A DNA stretch of 64,000 bases from Phymorhynchus buccinoides (Eukaryota > Mollusca > Gastropoda > Neogastropoda > Raphitomidae): NCBI GenBank assembly GCA_017654935.2, contig CM065690.1:4569444-4633443 (forward strand). The letters are read 5' to 3'. The notes beneath the pieces are model-generated. The model saw only the letters and a list, made by a program, of their open reading frames with translations. It ran no database searches and was not told the origin of the DNA. Position 1 is the stretch's first letter, and every line of letters starts with the position of its first letter. This document shows, in pieces, positions 1 through 10,223 of the stretch. A program made the translations under genes and the position numbers.

Positions 1-2115
1 CTCCTTGTTTCCTTCTTGTTCTCAATGTTTCCTTCTTGTTGTTGTTGGTTCCTCCTTCTTGATGTTTCCTTCTTGTTCTTGGTGTTTCCTTCTTGTTCTT
101 CCTTGTTTCCTTCTTGTTCTCGATGTTTCCTTCTTGTTCTTGTTTCCTCCTTGTTGTTTCCTTCTTGTTCTCGTTGTTTCTTTCTTCTTGTTGTTTCCTT
201 CCTTCTTGTTTCCTTCTTGTTGTTTCCTTCTTGTTCTTGTTGTTTCCTTCTTGTTGTTTCCTTCCTTCTTGTTTCCTTCTTGTTTCCTCTTGTTCTTGTT
301 GTTTCCTTCTTGTTCTTTCCTTGTTGTCCTCTCTTGTTCTTTCCTTCTTGTTTTGTTCTTTCCTTCTTGTTCTTGTTGTTTCCTTCTTGTTGTTTCCTTC
401 TTCTTCTTGTTTCCTTCTTGTTGTTTCCTCTTTGTTCTTGTTGTTTCCTTTTTGTTCTTTTCTTGTTGTTTTCTCTTTGTTCTTTCCTTGTTGTTTTGTT
501 CTTTCCTTCTTGTTCTTGTTGTTTCCTTCTTGTTGTTCCCTTCTTCTTCTTGTTTCCTTCTTCTTGTTTTCTTTGTTCTTGTTGTTTCCTCCTCCTTGTT
601 TCCTTCTTGTTCTTTGTTCTTTGTTCTTTCCTGTTTGTTTTGTTCTTTCCTTTTGTTCTTGTTGTTTCCTTCTTGTTCTTTCCTTCCTTGTTGTTTCCTT
701 GTTCCTTCTTGTTCCTTGTTCTTTCCTTCTTGTTCTTTCCTTCTTGTTTCCTTCTTGTTCTTGTTCTTTCCTTCTTGTTCTTGTTCTTTCCTTCTTGTTC
801 TTGTTCTTTCCTTCTTGTTCTTGTTGTTTCCTTCTTGTTCTTTCCTTCTTGTTCTTTCCTTCTTGTTCTTGTTCTTTCCTTCTTGTTCTTGTTGTTTCCT
901 TCTTGTTCTTTCCTTCTTGTTATTTCCTTCTTGTTCTTGTTCTTTCCTTCTTGTTCTTGTTGTTTCCTTCTTGTTCTTTCCTTCTTGTTATTTCCTTCTT
1001 GTTCTTGTTGTTTCCTTCTTGTTCTTTCCTTCTTGTTTTGTTTCTTTGTTCTTCTTGTTCTTGTTCTTTCCTTCTTGTTTCCTTCTTGTTCTTGTTGTTT
1101 CCTTCTTGTTCTTTCCTTCTTGTTCTTGTTCTTTCCTTCTTGTTCTTGTTGTTTCCTTCTTGTTCTTTCCTTCTTGTTCTTTCCTTCTTGTTCTTGTTCT
1201 TTCCTTCTTGTTCTTGTTTCCTTCTTGTTCTTTCCTTCTTGTTCTTGTTCTTTCCTTCTTGTTCTTGTTCTTTCCTTCTTCTTGTTGTTCTTTCCTTGTT
1301 GTTTCCTTCTTGTTCTTGTTCTTGTTCTTTGTTCTTGTTCTTTCCTTCTTGTTCTTGTTCTTTCCTTCTTGTTCTTGTTGTTTCCTTCTTGTTCTTTCCT
1401 TCTTGTTCTTTCCTTCTTGTTGTTTGTTCTTTGTTCTTGTTCCTTGTTTCTTGTTTCCTTTTGTTCTTGTTGTTTCCTTCTTGTTCTTGTTTCTTTCTTC
1501 TTGTTGTTTTTCTTCTTGTTCTTGTTCTTTCCTTCTTGTTCTTTCCTTGTTGTTTCCTTCTTGTTCTTGTTCTTTCCTTCTTGTTCTTGTTCTTTCCTTC
1601 TTGTTCTTGTTGTTTCCTTCTTGTTCTTTCCTTCTTGTTATTTCCTTCTTGTTCTTGTTCTTTCCTTCTTGTTCTTTCCTTCTTGTTCTTGTTCTTTCCT
1701 TCTTGTTCTTGTTGTTTCCTTCTTGTTCTTTCCTCTTTGTTCTTGTTGTTTCCTTCTTGTTCTTTCCTTCTTGTTCTTTTTCTTGTTGTTTCCTCTCTTG
1801 TTCTTGTTGTTTCCTTCTTGTTCTTTCCTTCTTGTTGTTTCCTTCTTGTTCTTGTTCTTTCCTTCTTGTTCTTTCCTTCTTGTTGTTTCCTTCTTGTTCT
1901 TGTTGTTCCTTGTTCTTTCCTTCTTCTTGTTCTTTCCTTCTTCTTGTTGTTTCCTTGTTCTTGTTGTTTCCTTCTTGTTCTTTTTCCTTCTTGTTCTTGT
2001 TGTTTCCTTCTTGTTCTTGTTCTTTCCTTCTTGTTCTTGTTCTTGTTCTTCTTGTTCTTTGTTCTTGTTCTTGTTGTTTCCTTCTTGTTCTTTGTTTTGT
2101 TCTTGGTCTTCCTTT
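1..2115. repeat. pyrimidine-rich satellite (TTCCTTCTTGTTCTTG-like)
   Basis: About 2.1 kb made almost only of T, C and G on the + strand, built from interleaved short words such as ttccttcttgttcttg and ttccttcttgttgt. Units of 5-6 bases (ttctt, gttct, tgttg) are reshuffled rather than strictly periodic. There are almost no A residues on this strand, so all three forward frames stay open by composition. It begins at the window edge, so its true left end is not seen. It is a simple-sequence satellite; no coding role is supported. Confidence 0.95.
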
Positions 2116-2274
2116 CCTGATCTTTCAGTTTCATTGCCCATCTTTTCTTCTCTTGGTCTTTTCCCGTTCTCTTCCTTTGCATTACAGGCATCTCCATGGA
2201 TCTTGCTAAGTACTCTGGTCGATGGGGAGAGGGTGAAGGAAAACGGGGGATAAGGAACGTCTGTCTGTCTGTCC

Positions 2275-2316
<42 letters not shown>

Positions 2317-2744
2317 GCATATTCTCCATCATTCCATAATTCACCAGTCTTCATGAATACCCACATTTAATGATTTATACTGTTTCCCCCGCTAACCTCC
2401 CCACCCCCAACTCCCCCTTCCCTTCTTGATTATGTAGATACATGTAAATAATGGTGGGTTTTTTTAATGGTTGCTTATTTTCTTTGTTTTTGGTCAATTT
2501 ACTTGCCTTGCTTTTGCGTGCGTTTTTTGTTGTTTTTGTTTACCTCAGGGCTGAGTGTAAAAAAGCTTGTAATTAGCTTATCTCATAACCCTGAATAAAG
2601 AAAATTTCTTTTGTTCGTTCAGTCTGTCTGTCTGTCTCTCTCATGCCCTTCAGTCCTGCTAAAAATGTGTGGTGATTATGGTTCATGACATGTTATTTAC
2701 GTGAAAAAAAAAAGAAACGGACGTCACTGACCAAAATACCATTG
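2116..2744. other. non-coding stretch with a possible terminal exon and a GTCT microsatellite
   Basis: A possible 3' splice site (tttgcattacag) ends at 2,187 and opens a short reading frame to a stop at about 2,251. This could be a last exon but is too short to trust. A (GTCT)n microsatellite lies at about 2,257-2,314, with a second short one near 2,620-2,640. An AATAAA lies at 2,594-2,599. The ending with 'ccctgaataaag' also resembles a retroelement or gene 3' end. No other feature is seen. Confidence 0.4.
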
Positions 2745-2840
2745 AAATAATAATAATAGTAATGAATCGATATTTATATAGAGCTTTTTATCGAGCACAA
2801 AGTGCTTTACAATCGGCCTTGAAACACTCACAGACCGAGT
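2745..2840 (+). repeat. dispersed-repeat tail (ATT-rich, 'tttatatagagc')
   Basis: An AATAATAATAGTAATGAA stretch is followed by atttatatagagcttt and caaagtgctttacaat. This word combination is typical of 3' ends of non-LTR or SINE families in invertebrate genomes. No tRNA head or ORF is attached, so it is a truncated copy or a coincidental fragment. Confidence 0.45.
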
Positions 2841-3013
2841 CACAGACACATACACACACCTGCAGACGCAAATACACAAGTGCAAAGTAACGTTACTTTA
2901 TTGACGAGACAAAACAAAACATGTGATATTTCAACATGAATGCCTTTATCAAACAACACAGAAACCAAATCAATGCTTCCCCTCTTCACAGTCTCCAAAT
3001 GTTGGGACTCGCA

Positions 3014-3054
3014 TGCACACACACACACACACACGCACACACACGCACGCACGC

Positions 3055-3094
<40 letters not shown>
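3014..3094. repeat. (CA)n microsatellite
   Basis: An 80-base run of CA with interspersed CG steps (cacacgcacacacgcacgcacg) is followed by pure CA. It is followed by a C-rich/CCCA run at about 3,147-3,175 and an A-rich stretch. It explains the spurious Thr-His and Val-Cys reading frames on both strands. Confidence 0.95.
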
Positions 3095-3096
<2 letters not shown>

Positions 3097-3299
3097 TTTC
3101 ACCATGCTCTTTGCACTTCTATTACCCCATCCGCAAAACAAACACCACCCCCCCCCCCCACCCACCCACCCACACAAACAAAAGAAAGAAAAAAAAAAGA
3201 CTTTTTCTCAAACCGGTTTCTGCTCGGCTATGCGTGTCTGTGAGTGTGTCGTCACAGAGTTTGTCGTCTGCTGTCGTTGTAGGGTCAGAGGTCAGTGTG

Positions 3300-3356
3300 A
3301 AACAATACCAAGATGGCGGTCACTGCTGACGCTTAGCACCTGTACTGTAGGCAGGT
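3300..3356 (+). promoter_or_regulatory. possible promoter/first non-coding exon with YY1-type motif
   Basis: CCAAGATGGCGGT at 3,308-3,320 matches the YY1 consensus (AAGATGGCGG), which in animals usually sits just downstream of transcription starts. The ATG inside it opens only a seven-codon frame. A good 5' splice site, gcag|gtaggt, follows at about 3,353. The surrounding 150 bases are richer in CG than the flanks. It may be the first exon of the gene whose internal exon lies at 8,010-8,446, but that link is only inferred from order and strand. Known: the YY1 motif class. Inferred: promoter function. Confidence 0.3.
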
Positions 3357-3360
3357 AGGT

Positions 3361-3956
3361 GAGATTACAAAAACAAGCCTTTTTAGGGCCCAACACTTTT
3401 TCCCAAACTGACTGGTAGTGACGTTAGAAGCTTGCCGAGACGCGAAATAGGATGAGGTGTGATCGTTTTCGTTTTTAAATCAATGGACACGCGTAGTGTA
3501 CTGTTGTATTCTAGTGTTGACGTGACTGGACGGAGACAAGAACTGAAGAAGCTAAGTTAGCTAGCTAACTACTGTTGTGCGTCAACGAATCGCTTTCGGC
3601 AGTGTGTTTGAAAACGGAATGTTAGCATTCTTCTGCATTCATTCGGCGGCTTGTGATTATTGTTACCGCGATTATGAATCAAAAGCCGTACATTTGTGTT
3701 CAAACATATGGTCAGTGTATAACTATAATTTCTAAGTCTACCTCGATTTTTGTGTGTGTTGATTTTGCCGTCTGCTACAACAGTACTGTAGGTCTGTACC
3801 ATATTTTTGCCGTCTGCAAAGTATACGTACAACAGTATTGTACAAGAAGGTAGTTTGTCACATGTATGTGAAGAATAACTTCAACTGCATAGAGCTGCGG
3901 CAGCTGTTGGCCTTTAGAATTCTTACACCACCACCACCTCCACCTTCAGTAATGTC
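3361..3956. other. no recognised feature
   Basis: Mixed-composition sequence with short frames only. No splice-bordered coding block, RNA gene or repeat was recognised. Confidence 0.5.
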
Positions 3957-4188
3957 TGTCGCATGAAAATAGGTAGCTCGTAAAAATAAGTAGCTTGCTA
4001 CCCATGACAGTGTGTATTTGCGACATTGACTCGTGATTGAGCATGAACCACAAATTTCACTTTTTTCTAGGGTTAGGGTTAGTTAAATGGTTAAAGTACA
4101 GAAAAAGTGAAATTTGTGGTTGTCGCAAATACAGACTCTCATAATAGCGAGCTACTTATTTTTACGAGCTACCTATTTTCATGCGACA
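3957..4188. mobile_element. fold-back MITE, 232 bp, ends TGTCGCATG...CATGCGACA
   Basis: The two ends are inverted copies: tgtcgcatgaaaataggtag reads the same inward from 3,957 and, reversed, from 4,188. The first ~40 bases are essentially perfect. Pairing then resumes for the blocks gtatttgcgaca and accacaaatttcactttt on either side of a short centre. The centre holds tagggttagggttag. There is no coding capacity. No clear target-site duplication could be read, so the superfamily is unassigned. It would fold into one long hairpin. Confidence 0.85.
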
Positions 4189-5085
4189 CCTTCCACCTGC
4201 TGTTTATCGGCAATTATTGACATGTATAGTATAGTATAGTTGTACAGCGTATATGGGCCGCAAGGCCTGTTGCTGAACTTTTGATCAGGAAACTAGCTAG
4301 CCTAGCTTTGGGCTACAACCTAGCAATCTTTTGATTGCTCTTATTTCTATGACTGTTCACACGGGCGGTCTGCAGCAGACACACTGGCTGTGGCACACAG
4401 CAGGTGACTCATGTTGCTACAATACATAATTATAGTCCCTGAGGACCTTATCTATTCTGTTCTTAAAACTGTTTAGTGACCCGGCATTCACAATAGCACC
4501 ATCAAGATTGTGTCCACTGCTCTCATTGTGAAGAAGCTCTGTCGCAGGCTTGTGTTGCAAGACTTTTTCCTGAGTTTAAAATCATGTCCTCTTGTAAACC
4601 CTAGTGTATTTACTACTAGTTCAAATGGGGAAACGCGCATCTATGTAATATATATTTCTCTTTCTGCTTCAGCAATACTATTATTATATAGCCTAACCTT
4701 AGGAATTTGGTTGCCTTGGGCGATTCATAATTTGTAAAGAAGAGTGCATAATGCATAACATAAGTTTTGTCAAGTGTGAACTGGAGCTTTGGGGGACAGA
4801 TTCTACTTTGCATGGCCTATTTTAGTATAAATTTAGCAAGTCAATATTTTACATAAACACTCAGGTTATTCCAAAGCAAACGGACCACATGTTATCTTAG
4901 TTCAAATTCCATACAAAAATAATAGCAGTGGTTTAGTGGCCTTGAGCTTACAATATAATTTATATGAATTTATCATAAAGTTCATATCAAACTATTTCTT
5001 ATTTCTATTTGTTCCTCTCAGTTCTTGTTCAGAATATTTCATCAGTAAAAACTCATGGCTGAAAAAGAAAAAGAAATCAACACAC
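4189..5085. other. AT-rich non-coding stretch
   Basis: Short (GTATA)n near 4,220, otherwise AT-rich sequence without coding blocks, RNA genes or inverted repeats that I could recognise. Confidence 0.5.
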
Positions 5086-5252
5086 ACAGTGTACGCAAGC
5101 ACGCACACACACACAGACACACACACACACACACACACCGACTGTCTGACTCAATTTTAGGGGAAGGACGTTAAACTGAAGAACAACACACACACACACA
5201 CTGAGACAGACAGACACACACACATGTACAGAGAGAGAGAGAGAGAGAGAGA
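5086..5252. repeat. (CA)n and (GA)n microsatellite cluster
   Basis: Three CA/GACA runs (about 5,104-5,138, 5,189-5,224) and a (GA)n run at 5,231-5,253, separated by short unique sequence. Confidence 0.9.
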
Positions 5253-5434
5253 GACTTGCTAGTACTAGTAATGCAGGGGATGTATATATAGACAGTGCAA
5301 AATCTGAGTGGCAGAAAAACAAAACAAAGAATAAAACACAAACTGTATCGCAACATATTTCCTGAAATAGGCCAGTCTGATTCAGGGAAAGAATCCATGG
5401 TTTCACACTGAACACTGACCAGAGTGTGTGTGTG

Positions 5435-5651
5435 CAGGGCTCCCAATCGTCCCGCAAAACAAGGGGTCCCAGGGACTCCTTTACTTACAGATAGAGGGTC
5501 CTAGAGGCAGGATAGAGGGTCCTAATGGCATAGCGAATGCTAAAAATAATGTTTCTTGTGCATCCCTGGGACCCCCTGCACATTCTTTTAGAGGGTCCTT
5601 TAGAATGTTGGAACTTCATAGACCCCCAAGTGGGGGTCCCTGGGAGCCCTG
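5435..5651. mobile_element. hAT-like MITE, 217 bp
   Basis: The element starts CAGGGCTCCCA at 5,435 and ends TGGGAGCCCTG at 5,651, an 11-bp perfect terminal inverted repeat with the CAGGG start common in the hAT superfamily. It sits in a GT microsatellite. The flanks (tgtgtgtg / gtgtgtgc) are compatible with an 8-bp target duplication, but the microsatellite makes this unprovable. Internal ggtccc/gggacc blocks give further self-pairing. There is no ORF of note. Confidence 0.7.
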
Positions 5652-5659
5652 GTGTGTGC

Positions 5660-6095
5660 GCGCGCATGTGCATGCATGAATGTTTGTCAGTGTGTGTATG
5701 TCATTTTTTGTTCAGTGTGAGTGCGTGCGTGTACATGAGGCAATGTCAAAAGGTGCCATGCCCCACCCCTACCTCACAAAATTGTCCATAACTTAATTTC
5801 ATGATGCTTATGATCTCAGTGATTAGTCTGTCTGTGTTGTAGAAACATTAAAAATGTTTATTAAACAGTAAAAGCTATTGAAGACATCAAATTAAAAAAA
5901 CTATTAGCAAAAATACCGGCACTAAATGGCCGAAATCGGCGTGCATTTTGACTGTGGTGAACAGTGCACCACTTGGAGGGCTTGTGGTTCCAAATAGATG
6001 CAAATAGCAAACCCATTTTCAGTTGTATTGTGTTCTTCTGTAATCTTTGCAACTATAATAATGTTCAAAATAAAATGTTCATGTGTATCTTTACC
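5660..6095. other. no recognised feature
   Basis: A short GT-rich run near 5,690 and otherwise unique AT-rich sequence. No coding block or RNA gene was recognised. Confidence 0.5.
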
Positions 6096-6104
6096 CTCAA
6101 AGTC

Positions 6105-7170
6105 GGTATGTTACTTGCTACAATTGTCGTCACATTGAGAGCTAGCAGATAACTGTTTACCTTGACTAACAAAAATATGGAACAAGTCTAAAACGAAGGT
6201 TATAGATCCATTGGAAGTTGCATTAGTACAATAGTTTTTTTTGGGTAATAGTTAGCAAAATTACATCATTTATGGATTGTCGTCACGACGTCACAAGTAA
6301 CACTTATGAGCTTTCAATGTTTATTACAATTAAAAAATTCAGTCAACAAGAACGGAACCCACAGTTTCTGTAAACCTTCGACTCAGTGTGCATGCTCAAT
6401 AGCTTTTCCACTCTTTTCAACATCGAAAGAGCGAAGAGAAGGCTCATACATTTTTGTTGTCACAGAGGAATTTATGTCACAAGTAACATAATCTTGTAGC
6501 AAGTAACACACAAACCATAGTTCATTTTTATATCAATTCGATTGAAGCAATAATTTGGATGGAAATATTGACAGCTTGGCACAAAACGTCTTTATTTTGA
6601 TCTAGTCTTCTGCTAGTGGGTGCCAAAATTATGTTGTAGGGTAAGAGACCCCCTGTGACGGGAGATCTTGTGGTGTCACATGTCACAAGTAACTCATGAG
6701 TTACGATTTTAAGTTGAAATTAGGCACATTACAAGTTTACTTCACAACACTTTGGCTGTTTCAGTAATACTGAAGCAATATTTCTTGAAAAAGTACTTTC
6801 TTTTCTGTTGGTTTATGAGACATGACTTCAAGGAATGTACTGCTACATGTGACAACACTTCATTTGTGTCACATTTTGTGTCAAGTAACATAAATAACGT
6901 TCTACTCTCTTATTCGCTTTAATTATCATTACTTTATTACACTCATTCAACACATTTGTTTGCTGTTTCTGAGATTTTCTTTTATGGTGCTGCGAGTCCG
7001 TATGTGTAGGTGATGATACAAAATTAACAACACATGTGTTATTACTAAACAAAAACAATTATACCAGATTATTCTAGCAATGTGACTTTATTTATTTATG
7101 CTTTATGAAGATGATCTTTGCTTTACTCTTCACACAGCATAGTACTTTATGTTTACGTGTCAAGTAACAT
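6105..7170. repeat. cluster of dispersed CACAAGTAACA motifs
   Basis: The word AAGTAAC, mostly inside (T)CA(C)AAGTAACA, recurs at about 6,107 (reverse strand), 6,293, 6,479, 6,500, 6,685, 6,882 and 7,160, with a further copy near 7,833. Spacing is irregular (roughly 190-280 bases), unlike a simple tandem repeat. No coding block is present. It may be an eroded long-period repeat or a cluster of binding sites. Confidence 0.5.
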
Positions 7171-8009
7171 GCCTCCTGAAGCCAATTTAAAATTGTGATA
7201 AATCATTCTAAGCTAATTTACATAAATTCACAACATTTTATTGGAGTTGAAAAGAAACAGAAAAGGTCAAAAGAAGCTGACAATGACCACTTGCTTGGAA
7301 AGCAACCCAATGTACTGGTATGACATTCTTTCCTGCAAACGGACATTCGATTGATTCATTATTAACTCATTCAACACTGGCCGATTGCTTCCTTGAAGAT
7401 CACAACCGTTTAACACGAGATAGCGTACATAGTTTTCAACCAAATGGAAATCCTCTACTTAATAGTTTTCAACCAATGAAATCACGTCAAGTCTATTTTT
7501 AGGATGACAATGAATGAAAACGAGTCAATAACCCCTCTGTCTTCTTTCTCGTGCTTTTTTTGCAAATCATTAAATGGCCAGTAATAAACATTTCGCTTTG
7601 GAATTTTAAAGTTTAACAGACATTAGCTTTTACTACTATGAATAATGCCACAAAGTTTCAAAACTCACTGCCAAGCACCCTGCCATGTGTTTGTTTTTTA
7701 GAGCTTTTGTCACTGTTTCTGCCGTTAAAGCAATGCATGACCGCTCGAAAAACTAGTTACCCCCCCCTTGTTGGTTGAGATGCAACGGACAACCAAGAAC
7801 GTCCAAAAATACATGGCGATAGAAGAGTTAAAGTAACATGATATTCCAATACTGTAGAAAATAATTTATTGTACATACTAATCATCTGGTTTTTTCTCTC
7901 CTGATCATGAGTTTGGAAGACAATGGGGGGAGAGAGAGCGTAACGGGACATTTTGTGAATCATGAATAATCAATGAACTTTTTGTTATTTTTGTGTGTTG
8001 TTTTTCCAG
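7171..8009. other. upstream intron/intergenic sequence
   Basis: AT-rich sequence with no recognised repeat. The last 30 bases are T-rich and end in tttttccag, the acceptor of the exon starting at 8,010. Confidence 0.5.
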
Positions 8010-8446
8010 TCTGGGCCTTAGCACGGTCGACAGCTTGATCTCGCAGTCGGCCTTCACGGACAGCGCTGCAGACAGCGGCCTCTTCTCTTCCTCCTCCACC
8101 ACCCTGCCCCCCTACACCCCCACCGCCCACCCCCCTGCCACTGAGGTCCCTGATACTGACTTTGAGGAAGTCATCAACCTGCCAGCCGCAACCCACCTTG
8201 CCAAGACCTCGCCTTCCCTCCCTAATCTGCCCATGCCCATCGCCGAGGACGACGTGGTCAACTTGAACGGGGGTCGGCTGCAGGAAGGGTTGACATTGCA
8301 GCAGCAGCAGGCTCAGATAATTCAGAATCTGTCCTCCGCCACCAGTCCTGCTGCTACTGATGCGGCTGCGACCACTGCACCACAACATCCACCACAGAGC
8401 CCCGTGATAGCCTTTGAGTTTGAGGAGCGGCGCCAAGATTTGCCAG
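8010..8446 (+). CDS. internal exon of an unidentified, Ser/Thr/Pro/Gln-rich protein
   Basis: A 437-base exon with a strong acceptor (tttttccag|t) and a donor ccag|gtttgt, open in one frame for ~145 codons. GC content and codon use are clearly higher than the AT-rich flanks. It begins with one base finishing a codon and ends with one base of the next. The peptide is low-complexity and probably disordered: a Ser/Thr/Pro block (SSSSTTLPPYTPTAHPPATE), an acidic patch (PDTDFEEVINLP), a QQQQ run, an Ala/Thr/Pro stretch, then FEFEERRQDLP. No enzyme or fold is recognised; a regulatory or scaffold protein is possible. If the next exon starts after the acceptor at about 8,543 (ctccctccag), the reading would stop almost at once (Asp-Pro-stop), so this may be the penultimate exon. 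Confidence 0.7.
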
Positions 8447-8768
8447 GTTTGTGTGGGGTGGGGGGGGGGGTGGGGGGGGGGGATGTTGTATGTGTGGAGA
8501 CAAACTTTACATTCAGTTTCCGACCCTCTCTCTCTCCCTCCAGATCCTTAGGTACCGTCATTTTCGACTTCAGTGTGACCCACATACAGTCTGCCCCCCA
8601 TACACGATCGAGGCTGCTCTTTAAAGTGAAGTTTCGTTTTCATGCATGGGGGAATATATGGTCAAAATAAGATTTCTTACCAGCGAGAGAGGGACACCTG
8701 TGAAACCCGTGATTTTCACTCGTGTATCTTTAATGTTCGTTTTGAGCCTGATGCATGGCATTGTGATG
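8447..8768. other. G-rich donor-proximal intron and candidate last-exon boundary
   Basis: A G-run region (about 8,455-8,485, G tracts separated by single T) follows the donor. A C/T-rich tract ending ctccctccag near 8,543 could be the acceptor of a last exon. The rest shows no coding signal. Confidence 0.35.
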
Positions 8769-8913
8769 TTTGTCCCTGGAAACAAGTCTCTGTCCCTGGT
8801 TTTTAAGCAGTTTGTCCCTGGAAACAAGTCTCTGTCCCTGGTTTCTAAGCAGTTTGTCCCTGGAAATAAGTCTGTCCCTGGGTTTTAAGCAGTTTGTCCC
8901 TGGAAACAAGTCA
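8769..8913. repeat. 42-bp minisatellite, ~3.4 copies
   Basis: The unit tttgtccctggaaacaag + tctctgtccctggtttttaagcag is repeated head to tail three times with small variants and a shortened third unit. The word tgtccctgg occurs twice per unit, so the unit itself looks like an older internal duplication. Confidence 0.9.
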
Positions 8914-9140
8914 AGCGCGTGTGTGTTATTTTGCTGTTAGTTTTTGTGTAGTGTTTTTGTTTGAATGAATGCGTTATGAATGCGAACGTTTGTGTGCACT
9001 TCGTTTTGATTTCTATCAAGATTTAGCGCCACAATGAATACTGTATGTTGTTGTTGTGTGTGTGTGTGACTGTCTGAAAGGGGTGTTTTGAAGAAACAAA
9101 ATGCATGATGAAGACTGAAAACAATGATAAACGTTTATCT

Positions 9141-9510
9141 TAGGTATTAGGTACTTTATAGTCATAGGGGCGTCTTTGTGAAATTCAGGTTGCTGCAACC
9201 TGGAAAGTGCGTCGCAGCCAGAGGCGCGCCACATATTTTTTTTGGCATGCGATTTTTGTGTGACTGATGAGGAAGGGAAGGGGGGGGGGGGGGGGGTAAA
9301 TTTTGATCAAATGACAACTTTTCGTTGCCACTGGGTTTAATGTGTGCTAAGTGCACGGGACCTCGGTTTATCGTCTCATTCGAAAGACTCCACGTTCAGA
9401 CCGTAAGGCCTAGTGCAAAGTGAGAGGAAAAATCCCCATGTACTCGGGTTCGAACTCGGGTTTGCTTGACACCAAGCCAACGCGTTGCCACTGCGCCACT
9501 CTACACCCTT
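9141..9510 (-). mobile_element. tRNA-derived SINE, family 1 (reverse copy)
   Basis: This is the reverse complement of the sequence at 16,992-17,360. Read on the minus strand it starts agggtgtagagtggcgcag, with an A-box-like TGGCGCAGTGGCAACGCG and a B box GTTCGAACC near 9,450. A long tRNA-unrelated body follows, ending in ...ctataaagtacctaatac. A G21 run at about 9,278-9,298 interrupts the body. Known: tRNA-derived SINEs carry split pol III promoters. Seen here: both boxes and four related copies in the window. Confidence 0.85.
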
Positions 9511-9939
9511 ACTCACCTTGGCAAGAAGCTGCAACTCTTGATGTGATCATTTTAATGAATGCAGGGGCGCTACTCTTTCATTTTTACACTGATTTCAGTA
9601 TTTTTAATTTTACCAGAAACTGAACTTCACTTTTTTTAATTCACCCCCCCCCAAAAAAAAAAAATTAGCACAACGATTTGGGGCATTTTGAACTTGGTCG
9701 TTCTAAGTTGGAAGTTTACAAGGGCAATGTAATAATTTTACAAGGCTTATCAGACTCAAACTGCCCTTGTCTGTCATTTTAACTCAACTGTTTGTCTACA
9801 TCTCGTTATCTGTCTCTCAACTTGCCCCCCTGAATCATCCAGAGAAGAGATTTATCCGCCGAACGGCAGATTTCCGCCTTTTGGACGGCCCCAGGGGTCT
9901 ATTTGTTTTGTTGTTGAATTTCTTGCTTTTTAATTTTGT
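9511..9939. other. no recognised feature
   Basis: Contains short C and A homopolymers at 9,644-9,664. No coding block or structured repeat was recognised. Confidence 0.5.
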
Positions 9940-10016
9940 TGTTGTTAAGCACAAAGAGCTCCACATTTGGTGGAGGAGTGCACTATATAAATGATTCACT
10001 ATTATTATTGTTACTA
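9940..10016 (+). mobile_element. non-LTR/SINE 3' tail fragment
   Basis: The sequence ...gcactatataaatgattcactattattattgtta looks like the 3' end of a non-LTR or SINE family ending in an (ATT)n tail. The tail is interrupted at 10,016 by the MITE and resumes (ttattatt) at 10,746, so the MITE inserted into it. Confidence 0.55.
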
Positions 10017-10170
10017 CAGTGGAATCCGCTTTATCGGCCACTTTTGGGACAAGGCAAAATGTGGCCGATAAAGCGAATCGGCCGATAAAACGAACATCGA
10101 GATACTGAATTATGCAAGTCAAAAGCAATGACGTCAAAATTAAATGTTGCAGTTCAAATTCCAATTCTTT

Positions 10171-10223
<53 letters not shown>

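Noticed and set aside
5..2253. 700-codon Phe/Leu/Ser/Cys-rich and Lys/Glu/Arg/Thr/Asn-rich frames
   Set aside because: Caused by the T/C/G-only composition of the satellite, with no splice or start context.
4065..4085. Interstitial telomere
   Set aside because: Only about two and a half TTAGGG words, located inside a MITE; too short for a telomere tract.
7960..8436. Minus-strand frame overlapping the exon at 8,010
   Set aside because: Shadow of the GC-rich plus-strand exon, which alone has matching acceptor and donor sites.
8455..8486. G-quadruplex after the exon donor
   Set aside because: Runs are mostly homopolymeric with single-base interruptions, and length may be affected by sequencing; not reported separately.
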